Shown here: one piece after another, positions 1 through 7,494 of the stretch
Layout: the number at the start of each line of letters is the position of its first letter
Numbering within the stretch: position 1 is the first letter of the stretch
Source of the DNA: an uncultured Verrucomicrobiota bacterium
GTDB lineage: Bacteria; Verrucomicrobiota; Verrucomicrobiia; Limisphaerales; UBA1412
Direction of reading: 5' to 3'
Assembly: GCA_944389455.1 (NCBI GenBank)
Contig: CALXMK010000026.1
Location: 1 to 32,461, forward strand
DNA: 32,461 nucleotides
Translations under genes and position numbers: made by a program
Notes under the pieces: model-generated
Seen by the model: only the letters and a program-made list of their open reading frames with translations
Told to the model about the DNA's origin: nothing
Database searches by the model: none

Positions 1-74
1 TTCCTTATTCGGTATAGCGGAGGCGGCTGTCAATTCGACATAATTTTCTTGTGATACTTTACCGTACATGAGCA

Positions 75-1679
75 TTGTATTATGGAAACAAAAACGGCGC
101 TAAGGTTAATCCGAATGTGATTCCTGTTTACACGGGAGCTCCCGGTGAGTTTGCTGTTTTTGAGGAGCACCGCTTCCCGATGCCGTTTGCCATGCTGGAG
201 AATGCAGAGAGAAAATACGCGGCTGCCCTGCATACGACTCCGAGTCCTGTTCGGGGCGCGGTGCTTGATGATCAATGGTGGTCTCTGGGAGTAGAGGCTG
301 GGGAGGGATATACCGATCTGGTTCTTTATTCAGGACCGATTGGCTATAACGGAAAGAGGGGAGTAGCTAAAGCTTTACAGACTGCGCCCATGCCGTATAC
401 TCAAACTTATATCGATATGGAACCGGGACGGATTATCGAGAAAGAATTCCGAGTAGAACTCTATTCTATCGAAGCGGAGGGAACCGCTTTTCAGCGTCCT
501 TTATATACTTCACTGGATCTCTATAAACCCTATGATGCGGAATTGTTTACCGATTATCAGACTATCATCCGAGAGAAGTATCGTTTTGCGAAAAACCGCT
601 GGATAGATTTCGGAAAAGGAGCGGAGGGATTCAATATGTACGATCCTTCACAAGGAAAATCTATCGTAATGGGTTGGTGCGGACAAGCCGATTCGCCGGG
701 ATACGCCTTGCAGCTTTTGGAAAAAGATTTGAACGATGAGGATATTCCCGGAATGATCCAACGCTCTTTGGATTTTCTCTCGACTTATCCGGTTAATGCC
801 GAGACTGGGATGTTTCCGGTCGGTTTTAATGGAAGGGATTTCTATGGCGGAGATCCGGTGTCGTGTGGACAGGCAATGTATAATTTCTCCAAAGCAATAG
901 TTCACGCCCGTGAGAAGGGGAATTATAAGACAGAGCGGTGGGAGAAGTTTCTGAGAGAATGTTGTGAGGGGCAGAGCCGGAGAATTTTACGGGAAGACTG
1001 GAATCCTCGTTCTACGGCCGAGGCTTTTTGCATAGCTCCGCTTGTTATAGCGTCAAAACTGTTTGGAGAAGAGATTTATAAAAAAGCGGCAGAAAAAGCT
1101 GCGAAAATTTTTGCCGACCGTCATTTAAAAATGAACGGGTGTTATTGGGGCGGGACGTTGGATGCCACTTGTGAGGACAAGGAAGGTGCATGGGCAGCCT
1201 TTCAGGGATTTTTGGAATTATATGAACTGGAACAGACGGAGGAATATCTGCAATGGGCAAAACATGCTATGGATGTTTGTCTGAGTTATGTGGTGGTATG
1301 GGATATTCCGCTGCCGCCTGGCCGAATGGCTGATTATCATTTCCGTTCGACGGGATGGACGGTTGTTTCTCCGCAAAATCAGCATATTGATGTTTACGGG
1401 GTATTGTTTGCTCCGGAAGTTTACAGAATGGGAATGTATCTGAAGGATGAGCGTCTGAAAAAATTGGCAAAAGTTATGTATCGCTCTTGTTTTCAATTGA
1501 CAAATCCTTATGGATCACAGGGAGAGCAGCTTCAGCAAACTAATTTCGCTCAGCGGGGAGATATGAGCAATGTGCATAAATTGAGAGGAGGCTATTCAGA
1601 AGGATGGACTGTTTTCTGGATTACTGCTCACTTCCTGAATGCTGCCGCCAAGTTTGAGGAGATGGGAGTAAGACCTTAA
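75..1679 (+). CDS. Six-hairpin glycosidase-like protein, 5' end missing or broken
   Basis: The 534-residue frame reads as the (alpha/alpha)6-barrel portion of an uncharacterised carbohydrate-active protein. Conserved-looking blocks are GWCGQADSPGY near residue 200, YWGGTLDATCEDKEG near 357, WDIPLPPGR near 409 and STGWTVVSPQNQHIDVYG near 425. The first usable start is a TTG with no Shine-Dalgarno, preceded directly by an in-frame TGA at 69-71. The protein enters at once into conserved-looking sequence (YYGNKNGAKVNPNVIP), as if the N-terminal domain were cut off. All three forward frames carry stops within bases 1-71, so the upstream part is not simply in another clean frame. It is therefore either a pseudogene or 5'-truncated copy, or there is an assembly or frameshift error. 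There is no signal peptide in what remains. Family assignment rests on motif appearance only; substrate unknown. Confidence 0.55.
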   Translation: MYYGNKNGAKVNPNVIPVYTGAPGEFAVFEEHRFPMPFAMLENAERKYAAALHTTPSPVRGAVLDDQWWSLGVEAGEGYTDLVLYSGPIGYNGKRGVAKALQTAPMPYTQTYIDMEPGRIIEKEFRVELYSIEAEGTAFQRPLYTSLDLYKPYDAELFTDYQTIIREKYRFAKNRWIDFGKGAEGFNMYDPSQGKSIVMGWCGQADSPGYALQLLEKDLNDEDIPGMIQRSLDFLSTYPVNAETGMFPVGFNGRDFYGGDPVSCGQAMYNFSKAIVHAREKGNYKTERWEKFLRECCEGQSRRILREDWNPRSTAEAFCIAPLVIASKLFGEEIYKKAAEKAAKIFADRHLKMNGCYWGGTLDATCEDKEGAWAAFQGFLELYELEQTEEYLQWAKHAMDVCLSYVVVWDIPLPPGRMADYHFRSTGWTVVSPQNQHIDVYGVLFAPEVYRMGMYLKDERLKKLAKVMYRSCFQLTNPYGSQGEQLQQTNFAQRGDMSNVHKLRGGYSEGWTVFWITAHFLNAAAKFEEMGVRP

Positions 1680-1785
1680 ACTAAGGATTGAGGATATACC
1701 TCATTTGTCTAATCGGAGCCGATATTGAATTGATACGGTTTTAGAGGTGTTTTATTTGCTGAAAGTCCCGTCAGAGGATATCCTC

Positions 1786-1983
1786 CTAACCTCGAAGAAG
1801 TCTTGCCGGCAACAGGAGAAGAGCCCTGAAGAGAGAGATAACCGATTCCAGGAGTATATAAAGAAGTCGAAATGGAAGAAATAAAAGCCACAGCAGCGGT
1901 AAGAGGATTAGCAGAAGAATCGCCAGTACCGGTGCCACGCACAAAAGAATAAACCATCCAACTATGAAGAGTAGAAATTTCAT
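1786..1983 (-). CDS. Small hydrophobic membrane protein, 65 aa
   Basis: A short frame starting MKFLLFIVGWFILLC that is almost entirely Leu/Ile/Val/Phe. It probably makes two membrane helices (about residues 2-30 and 36-60) with a basic end (LLPARLLRG). I chose the ATG at 1983 because GAGGG lies about 11 bases upstream; an upstream in-frame ATG at 2031 would add a 16-residue polar extension. It lies 57 bases downstream of the rluD-type gene on the same strand and could be the last gene of that cluster. No function is recognised. A competing minus-strand frame (1709-1957) has no coding character. Confidence 0.45.
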   Translation of the reverse strand: MKFLLFIVGWFILLCVAPVLAILLLILLPLLWLLFLPFRLLYILLESVISLFRALLLLPARLLRG

Positions 1984-2040
1984 TATTTCATCCCTCATTT
2001 GAAAAATAGCATACAAATGAGATTGGGTCAAGTATTGAAT

Positions 2041-3012
2041 TTAACCTGTTTGAATCAAAGAGGTTAGATCTGTTTGAATAAGCTGGCTAACCGCTTCCGT
2101 CAGATCCTTGGGAGGCGGTGCTGTTATGAGAAGCCTCTGATGGGTTAAAGGATGGGTAAAGCTGAGTTTCCAAGCATGAAGCATCTGACGGGGGGCTGAA
2201 AAACCGGTTTGGCGGGTCAGAGCAGAGTTCTGTCGTTTCCCATAAACTTCATCTCCTACCAGTGGATGGGAGAGGTGCTTGAAATGAACGCGGATTTGGT
2301 GTGTGCGCCCGGTATGGATTTGAGCGTCAACCAGACTTGCAGAGGGACCTGTAGCGAGGATTTTATAAGTAGTCAGCGCTGAGCGCCCCAGAGCGGGGTT
2401 TTGGGGCACCGCCATTCTTTTACGGTCTGCCGTGTCCCGGGCGATAGGAGCTTCTATTTTCCCTTCGGAAGGAAGTCCTGTTCCGCAGAGAAGCGCAAGG
2501 TAATGCTTTTCCGTGGATCGCTCGGAGAACTGGGCCGTAATTTGTTGATGTGTGCTATCATTTTTGGCGACCAGAAGAACGCCGCTGGTATTAAGGTCGA
2601 GTCGGTGAACAATACCCGGTCTCGATACTCCTCCGATACCGCTAAGCTGGCCTTGGCAGTGGTGAAGCAGTGCGTTAACCAGCGTATGTTCCGAATGACC
2701 GGCGGCGGGGTGAACACAAATTCCCGCCTGCTTATTGAGGACCAAGAGAGATTCGTCTTCGTAGAGGATTTCCAGAGGGATATCTTCTGGCTGAATTTCC
2801 ATAGGCTTGGGATCGGGCCAGAAGATTGTTACTTTGTCACCTGCGCGCGGATGTCGAGTGGGACGAATGGGCTGATCGTTTACCAGCAGATTGCCCTCTT
2901 CCATTAAACGTTGAAAAGTTCCCCGAGACTGATCGGGAAAACGGTTCTTCAGATAAACATCCATCCTCTGTGATGGAAGGGAAGTTTCGACGATAAATTC
3001 CTCTGTTCTCAT
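2041..3012 (-). CDS. rluD: RluA/RluD-family ribosomal large-subunit pseudouridine synthase
   Basis: This cytoplasmic enzyme converts specific uridines of 23S rRNA (helix 69 if truly RluD) to pseudouridine. It has 323 residues, the usual family length. An N-terminal S4 RNA-binding domain (about residues 15-65, with the SRGTFQRLMEEGNLLVN pattern) precedes the catalytic domain. The catalytic motif GIVHRLDLNTSG contains the active-site Asp at residue 139. The later HTGRTHQIRVH and HPLVGDEVYG blocks are typical of the family. It starts 15 bases downstream of lgt on the same strand, so the two are probably co-transcribed. The exact target position (RluC versus RluD) cannot be told from sequence alone, so the symbol is the best guess within the family. 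Confidence 0.88.
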   Translation of the reverse strand: MRTEEFIVETSLPSQRMDVYLKNRFPDQSRGTFQRLMEEGNLLVNDQPIRPTRHPRAGDKVTIFWPDPKPMEIQPEDIPLEILYEDESLLVLNKQAGICVHPAAGHSEHTLVNALLHHCQGQLSGIGGVSRPGIVHRLDLNTSGVLLVAKNDSTHQQITAQFSERSTEKHYLALLCGTGLPSEGKIEAPIARDTADRKRMAVPQNPALGRSALTTYKILATGPSASLVDAQIHTGRTHQIRVHFKHLSHPLVGDEVYGKRQNSALTRQTGFSAPRQMLHAWKLSFTHPLTHQRLLITAPPPKDLTEAVSQLIQTDLTSLIQTG

Positions 3013-3027
3013 TTTGAAACAATATAG

Positions 3028-3810
3028 TTAGCGAGAGGAGGATTTTTTGATTTTAAGCCAGATTAGAATACCGAAACCGATTAAGGTAATTAAGAGAGCG
3101 ATACACTGCGCTTGAGAAAAAATCAGAAAGACCTTTCCTACATCTCCTCGAAATAGTTCCATTATCGTACGGAGAACTCCGTAGGCAATTAAATATAGAG
3201 CTGCAGTTTGCCCTTCATATTTGCGGTGTCGGAAGGCGTATTCCAATATCCCGAACAGAAGCAGATTGGATGCTGATTCATAGAGCTGGACAGGATGAAC
3301 TGGAGTTCCAAAGGTTTCATGCCATTTGGGATAGCTGAATCCCAGAAAACACTCCGTAGGATGACCATAGCAGCAGCCATTAATAAAACAGCCTATTCTT
3401 CCAAAAGCATGTCCCAGAGCCAGACTGGGAGCTATGAGATCAAAAAAACTCCAACTAAGAATATGATTTTTGATCAGATAAATGATCAGCATAAGTATGG
3501 CGCCGATAAGTCCTCCAAAATAAACGAGTCCGCCATTAAATAAATTGAATATTTCTAAGAGAGGACGGCCTGAAAAGTATTGATCCCAATAGGTGATAAC
3601 AAAAAGCGCTCTTGCTCCGAGGATTGCTCCGATGATAATCCATGGAGCAGCATTGAGGAATTGATCTGCCGAAATAGGAGTAAATCCGGGAGGAACAGGA
3701 ACTCGTGTACGCCGACAGCAGGTCCAGAGAGCGGCAAAAATTCCCAAAGCGAACATGATTCCGTACCAATAGATGGGGTGTCCGACAATTTCAAAAGCAA
3801 TTCTATTCAT
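3028..3810 (-). CDS. lgt: Prolipoprotein diacylglyceryl transferase
   Basis: Lgt transfers diacylglycerol from phosphatidylglycerol to the lipobox cysteine of prelipoproteins in the inner membrane, the first step of lipoprotein maturation. The 260-residue protein shows about seven hydrophobic segments. It carries the Lgt signature at residues 137-149 (GRIGCFINGCCYG, with the essential Arg138). It also has the HPVQLYES block near residue 172 and an ELFRGDVGKV segment near the C-terminus that holds another conserved Arg. The two cysteines in the signature (GCC in place of the GEL of E. coli) are seen in many non-proteobacterial homologues. It starts 33 bases after the oxidoreductase gene and 15 bases before rluD. 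Confidence 0.93.
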   Translation of the reverse strand: MNRIAFEIVGHPIYWYGIMFALGIFAALWTCCRRTRVPVPPGFTPISADQFLNAAPWIIIGAILGARALFVITYWDQYFSGRPLLEIFNLFNGGLVYFGGLIGAILMLIIYLIKNHILSWSFFDLIAPSLALGHAFGRIGCFINGCCYGHPTECFLGFSYPKWHETFGTPVHPVQLYESASNLLLFGILEYAFRHRKYEGQTAALYLIAYGVLRTIMELFRGDVGKVFLIFSQAQCIALLITLIGFGILIWLKIKKSSSR

Positions 3811-3843
3811 TTGATTTTAACCGATAAATTAACCTAACGCTGC

Positions 3844-4860
3844 TTAAGGGGTTACAATTCCTGTTTTCAGTCGGATCTGATCCAGAAGCAGGTCTATTTT
3901 TAGCATTTCATTATGAGTCAGAAGAGGGGATTCAATCAGTCCGTCGCGCAGACATTGGTTGACGTGAGCAATCTCAAAGTGGAATCCTTTGCCGGGATAG
4001 GGCTGATCAATAGTTTCAATCCGTTCTTTCTCGGGAGAAGAGCCGACGCTTTCCCCATAGTGATGAATGATCGCCGAAGAAGCTTTCCAGAAGGGACAGG
4101 GGATGAGAATTCGTACATTGTCAGTGCTGATAGAAGCTTCTCGGGAAGAAAATGTATCAATGGCGGCGCTGAGAGCAGAGATAGCCCCGGATTTATGTCG
4201 AGCATTGATGATGACGCGGAGGTCAATTTTTTCAGGAGAGAGAATGGCAGAGGCTGAAAAATCGATGATTTCACCTAAGAGAAACTGAGCGATGCTCAGC
4301 GGATAAATTCCTACATCAGCCAAGGCTCCACCACCCAATGCAGGATTAAGCAGACGTCCTTGAGGATTATTATTTCCCTTAAAACAGAAATCCATTTGAG
4401 CTAATAGCGGAGTTCCATAAATTCCATTCTGAAGTCCTTGTGCTATTTGGCGGATAACCGGGAAAAAACGGCTCCAGATTCCACAAAGAAGAAAGAGTTT
4501 CTTACTCCGAGCTAGTTCAATGAGTTCGCGGGTCTGCTCGGCATGAAGGGTAAATGGCTTTTCACATAGAACCGATTTCCCAGCCAAGAGAGATTCGCGA
4601 GTCAGCTCATAATGTGTATGATTGACGGTGCCGATGTAGATAATATCAATTTCCGGATGAGAGATTAACTCCTTATAGGAACCATAGCTATGAGAGATTC
4701 GATATTCTTGAGCAAATTGCTGAGCTTTACTAAGCTGACGCGAAGCAATTCCATAAAGTTCACATCCGGGGACTAAAGGAAAATCAGAAGCGAATTTACC
4801 GGAATTTCTGCCGGCTCCCAGAATGCCCCAGCGGATAGATTGAGAGTTTTGAATATTCAA
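3844..4860 (-). CDS. Gfo/Idh/MocA-family NAD(P)-dependent oxidoreductase
   Basis: This is a 338-residue cytoplasmic oxidoreductase with an N-terminal Rossmann fold. The dinucleotide-binding loop is GILGAGRNSGKF at residues 12-23, and the conserved EKPF motif with the catalytic-region Lys101 is at residues 100-103. A C-terminal Gfo/Idh/MocA beta-sheet domain follows (GGGALADVGIYPLSIAQFLLG near residue 185). The pattern most resembles the trans-dihydrodiol dehydrogenase-like branch, whose members act on sugars and other polyols. The actual substrate is unknown, and the neighbours (lgt, rluD) give no clue. It is probably in a cluster with lgt. Confidence 0.85.
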   Translation of the reverse strand: MNIQNSQSIRWGILGAGRNSGKFASDFPLVPGCELYGIASRQLSKAQQFAQEYRISHSYGSYKELISHPEIDIIYIGTVNHTHYELTRESLLAGKSVLCEKPFTLHAEQTRELIELARSKKLFLLCGIWSRFFPVIRQIAQGLQNGIYGTPLLAQMDFCFKGNNNPQGRLLNPALGGGALADVGIYPLSIAQFLLGEIIDFSASAILSPEKIDLRVIINARHKSGAISALSAAIDTFSSREASISTDNVRILIPCPFWKASSAIIHHYGESVGSSPEKERIETIDQPYPGKGFHFEIAHVNQCLRDGLIESPLLTHNEMLKIDLLLDQIRLKTGIVTP

Positions 4861-4913
4861 GGCTTGTATTAATTCTTTAAGATTTTAGTAATTCTTGCGT
4901 TTTTATTGTGTGA

Positions 4914-5624
4914 TTAATTCTTTTTAATAGAGGTTTGGCAAAAAGGATTAGCAAACAGTCTGGATTTATAAAAGATAAAACGTTGGTTGCGTATGCCCCT
5001 GATTAGATAAGAAGCCGGTAATAAATTTAAATTGTAAAGGGTGAGCTGAAGCCAGGAAAGACTTTCGACAATTTGATTAGTCTGATGGATATAGGATTCA
5101 AACAGGTTGATTGATTTGCACGAGCGGAAAATGACATCTGTATCGAGGACGCTGCGAATATATTTTACTATGGGTTGGAGGGGGGTACCATAGATCTGGG
5201 TCTGATTTTCAAAAACAGTTCGTATATTGTCCTCGACGTTGACTTGATTTTGAGCTTGGCACTCGTTGTAGAAAGTGTCCATTTTATTGATGAGGATTCG
5301 TAAATCTGGATTTGAAAAAACTTCTCTTGATTCCGCGTCAGGAACAAAAAGAATCTGATTGGGAGAATTGGAAATAGCGTTAAATCTCTTGCGGAGTCCT
5401 GTTGAAAGTATGCAATATTGGCGATTTTCAGAAGCTATTCCCTCTTTGAGCATGGGGATAACATTCTTATCAATCTCAGATTCCTCCTCATAGAGGAAAG
5501 CGATATCAGTTCCCCAGTTACAGGAATAGTTTTCAAAACCGAGTTTTAGAATAGCACGAGTTGAACTCCAAATATGGTGCATCATCGCAGTCATGATTTG
5601 AAAGCATGTAAAGAGTGAAGTCAA
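4914..5624 (-). CDS. MEDS-domain-like (DcmR-type sensory) protein
   Basis: The 236-residue frame has no recognisable DNA-binding or catalytic domain. Residues about 37-75 (GTDIAFLYEEESEIDKNVIP, then MLKEGI and a hydrophobic strand) match the opening of the MEDS sensory domain. In that family an HIALFYE-like strand is followed by an acidic helix and an FLKEGL segment. The rest is helical and of unknown fold. The longest frame starts at a TTG; ATG codons at residues 11, 14 and 15 are alternatives, and none has a clear Shine-Dalgarno, so the start is uncertain. The gene is divergent from the trp operon and 53 bases upstream of the oxidoreductase gene. A signalling role is an inference from the weak MEDS likeness. 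Confidence 0.55.
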   Translation of the reverse strand: MTSLFTCFQIMTAMMHHIWSSTRAILKLGFENYSCNWGTDIAFLYEEESEIDKNVIPMLKEGIASENRQYCILSTGLRKRFNAISNSPNQILFVPDAESREVFSNPDLRILINKMDTFYNECQAQNQVNVEDNIRTVFENQTQIYGTPLQPIVKYIRSVLDTDVIFRSCKSINLFESYIHQTNQIVESLSWLQLTLYNLNLLPASYLIRGIRNQRFIFYKSRLFANPFCQTSIKKN

Positions 5625-5790
5625 GAAAGGAGTATCCGTTCGGAATAGAATTTTGCAAAAAGTTTTTATTACAGATTATGTGTCAGATTCATTTTTGATG
5701 CCTATTGTTTAGGGTGTTTTTTGCAAAAGAGATTTAAAAAAACGATTTAAGAGTTGATCTTATTACAGAAATTAGTAAAATAAATCCGTT
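5625..5790. promoter_or_regulatory. Divergent control region between the MEDS-like gene and the trp operon
   Basis: No gene is seen here. A plausible sigma70-type promoter on the plus strand is TTGATC (5754-5759), a 16-base spacer, and TAAAAT (5776-5781). It would start transcription near 5788, almost at the GTG of the trp leader peptide. A weaker alternative is TTGCAA (5721-5726) with GATTTA (5744-5749), which would leave a short 5' leader. The perfect palindrome TTTTGCAAAA occurs twice, at 5651-5660 and 5719-5728; it may be chance in AT-rich DNA or an operator pair. Confidence 0.35.
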
Positions 5791-5841
5791 GTGATTGTAA
5801 CAACTAAAAACAACAGGTGTTGGCGTTGGTTCTGGCAATAG
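5791..5841 (+). CDS. trpL: trp operon leader peptide, 16 aa with three Trp codons
   Basis: The short frame GTG...TAG encodes MIVTTKNNRCWRWFWQ. Tryptophan codons at 5821, 5827 and 5833 are packed in the last six sense codons, just before the stop at 5839-5841. Trp is the rarest residue, so three in six codons immediately upstream of a terminator hairpin and of trpE is the hallmark of an attenuation leader peptide. The peptide itself has no function beyond stalling ribosomes when charged tRNA-Trp is scarce. The start is a GTG without a strong Shine-Dalgarno. If the TAAAAT promoter is used, the message would be nearly leaderless, which would explain this. Confidence 0.85.
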   Translation: MIVTTKNNRCWRWFWQ

Positions 5842-5920
5842 GCTGCCGGAATCATTCGATGTTGTTTGTTTATAGTATTTTGGCGGCTTTAAATATGAAT
5901 AATATTTGAAGCCGTTTTTT
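5827..5920 (+). promoter_or_regulatory. trp attenuator: pause hairpin, anti-terminator and terminator
   Basis: Four pairing segments can be drawn by hand. Segment 1 (5827-5837, covering two Trp codons) pairs with segment 2 (5844-5854) over 11 positions with a 6-base loop, giving the pause/protector hairpin. Segment 2 (5840-5852) can instead pair with segment 3 (5877-5889) over 13 positions including G-U pairs, giving the anti-terminator. Segment 3 (5884-5896) pairs with segment 4 (5902-5914) to give the terminator. A ribosome stalled at the Trp codons would mask segment 1 and favour 2:3, allowing read-through into trpE. With ample Trp the ribosome reaches the stop codon and 3:4 forms. This is the E. 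coli-type mechanism inferred from sequence; the folding energies were not computed. Confidence 0.82.
5884..5920 (+). terminator. Rho-independent terminator of the trp leader (segments 3:4)
   Basis: A 13-base-pair stem (5884-5896 with 5902-5914, one G-U pair) closes a 5-base loop. It starts with the strong CGGC/GCCG base and is followed by six U residues (5915-5920). It lies 42 bases after the leader-peptide stop codon and 56 bases before trpE. Confidence 0.85.
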
Positions 5921-5935
5921 ATTTTAAGGATAAAG

Positions 5936-5971
5936 CGCATCTTCCGGCAAAAAAGGAGGATGCGTTTTTTT
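5936..5971 (+). terminator. Second terminator-like hairpin overlapping the trpE ribosome-binding region
   Basis: Stem 5936-5945 pairs with 5955-5964 (10 bp, one G-U) around a 9-base loop, followed by seven U residues (5965-5971). The trpE ATG comes five bases later. The only good Shine-Dalgarno for trpE, AAAGGAGG (5952-5959), lies in the loop and right arm of this hairpin. It is about 17 bases from the ATG, farther than usual. The hairpin could act as a second terminator, as a translation-blocking structure, or both. Confidence 0.6.
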
Positions 5972-5976
5972 ATTTT

Positions 5977-7476
5977 ATGAGAAAAGAAGATATTAAGTTG
6001 AAACCGGATTTTATGGAGTTCCAGAAACTCTTTGCTGAATATGATATGGTACCTGTCTATATGGAGGTACTGGCGGATATTGAAACACCGGTGTCAGTAT
6101 TAGCACGTTTTGCGGAAGATGCAGAGGTGTTCCTCCTGGAAAGCGTGGAAAGAGAAGAGCGTTTTGGACGGTATTCTTTTATAGGAATTAATCCTCGAGG
6201 TGTATTTACTATCGAAGATGGAAAACCATATTACAAGGAGACAGGAGAATCCAAACGCGAATTAAGATTTGTGGGAACTCCGCTCAATGCTCTGAGAGAG
6301 TTCACCCAGTGTAAAAAAGTGTATTCAAAAGAAGGGTTTCCACCGCTTTTTGGAGGAGCGATTGGCTTTATGGGCTATGAGTGTATTAATTGTTTTGAGG
6401 AATTACCATCACCAAAGACGTATTCGGGAACACCCGAAGCTGCTTTCTTCCTTACAGATGAGGTGATCGGATTTGATAACGTAAAGTATACAATTAAAAT
6501 ATTCATATGTTTGCACAAAAAGCAATTTGATACTCCGGAACAGGCTTATGAATATGCTCGAGATAGAATTAAATCTATTCGAGAGAGATTAAAGAAACAG
6601 CCTCAGTATTCCGATGAGGAACAAATTTCAGAAAAAAGTGAGCTTGAAAGTCATCTTAGCAAAGATAAATTCTGTAAAATGGTTCAGAAAGCTAAAAGTT
6701 ACATACAAAACGGTGAGGTTATTCAAATTGTACTCTCACAGAAATTTTCAGCACCTATTCATGTTTCTGCTTTGGATTTATACAGAGCGCTGCGTTTTAT
6801 CAATCCGTCTCCATATACATTCTTTTTGAAAATGGGAAACCTTGTATTGACTGGGTCATCTCCGGAAACAATGGTGAAATTGGAAAATGGAAACTCTTCT
6901 TTGAGACCTATTGCTGGAACACGTAGAAGAGGAATGAATCTTGAGGAGGATCGCCAGTTGTCAAATGAGCTCTTATCGGATGAAAAAGAGAGAGCCGAAC
7001 ATCTGATGCTGGTTGATTTGGGAAGGAATGATTTAGGACGAACAGCTTTACCCGGAAGTGTACAGGTGAAATCCTATATGAATGTAGAAAAATATTCTCA
7101 TGTGATGCATCTAGTCAGTGATGTAAACGCGATATTAGCGCCGCAATACGACTGTTTTGATCTGATTCGAACCACTTTTCCAGCCGGAACGGTCTCGGGG
7201 GCTCCAAAAATACGTGCGATGGAACTAATCAATGAGTTGGAAGAGGAATCCAGAGGTATTTACGCGGGAGCAATTGGTTACATCAGCTATACCGGAAATA
7301 TGGATTTGGCAATAGGAATTCGAACCGTTGAGATGAGAAAAGGACAAATTCACATTCAAGCTGGGGCAGGGATTGTATATGACTCTATTCCAGAGAAGGA
7401 ATATCAGGAAACACTCAATAAGGCAATGGCTCTGTTTAACGCACTGAATTTAGCGCAGAAACATTTCATAATATAA
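5977..7476 (+). CDS. trpE: Anthranilate synthase component I
   Basis: TrpE makes anthranilate from chorismate, using ammonia delivered by TrpG; it is the first committed step of tryptophan synthesis. The 499-residue length is normal. The N-terminal domain includes the tryptophan feedback site LLES at residues 53-56. The chorismate-binding domain carries GSSPETMV, RPIAGTRRRG, EHLMLVDLGRNDLGR, FPAGTVSGAPKIRAMELI and QAGAGIVYDS in order, which fits an active enzyme. It lies directly behind the trp attenuator. The ATG at 5977 is the only upstream start in frame; Met13 is an alternative but has no better ribosome site. Co-transcribed with trpG, which starts 18 bases later. Confidence 0.96.
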   Translation: MRKEDIKLKPDFMEFQKLFAEYDMVPVYMEVLADIETPVSVLARFAEDAEVFLLESVEREERFGRYSFIGINPRGVFTIEDGKPYYKETGESKRELRFVGTPLNALREFTQCKKVYSKEGFPPLFGGAIGFMGYECINCFEELPSPKTYSGTPEAAFFLTDEVIGFDNVKYTIKIFICLHKKQFDTPEQAYEYARDRIKSIRERLKKQPQYSDEEQISEKSELESHLSKDKFCKMVQKAKSYIQNGEVIQIVLSQKFSAPIHVSALDLYRALRFINPSPYTFFLKMGNLVLTGSSPETMVKLENGNSSLRPIAGTRRRGMNLEEDRQLSNELLSDEKERAEHLMLVDLGRNDLGRTALPGSVQVKSYMNVEKYSHVMHLVSDVNAILAPQYDCFDLIRTTFPAGTVSGAPKIRAMELINELEEESRGIYAGAIGYISYTGNMDLAIGIRTVEMRKGQIHIQAGAGIVYDSIPEKEYQETLNKAMALFNALNLAQKHFII

Positions 7477-7494
7477 ATAATTAAGGGAGTTAAT

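Noticed and set aside
1709..1957. An 82-residue minus-strand frame
   Set aside because: It overlaps the hydrophobic 65-aa gene in another frame and lacks a ribosome site or recognisable features.
2401..2907. A 168-residue plus-strand frame
   Set aside because: It is fully antisense to the pseudouridine synthase gene, which has clear family motifs.
3913..4257. Plus- and minus-strand frames of about 112 residues
   Set aside because: They overlap the Gfo/Idh/MocA gene in other frames and have no family resemblance.
5734..5940. A 68-residue minus-strand frame
   Set aside because: It runs through the trp attenuator hairpins and has no coding character. The plus-strand leader explains the region.
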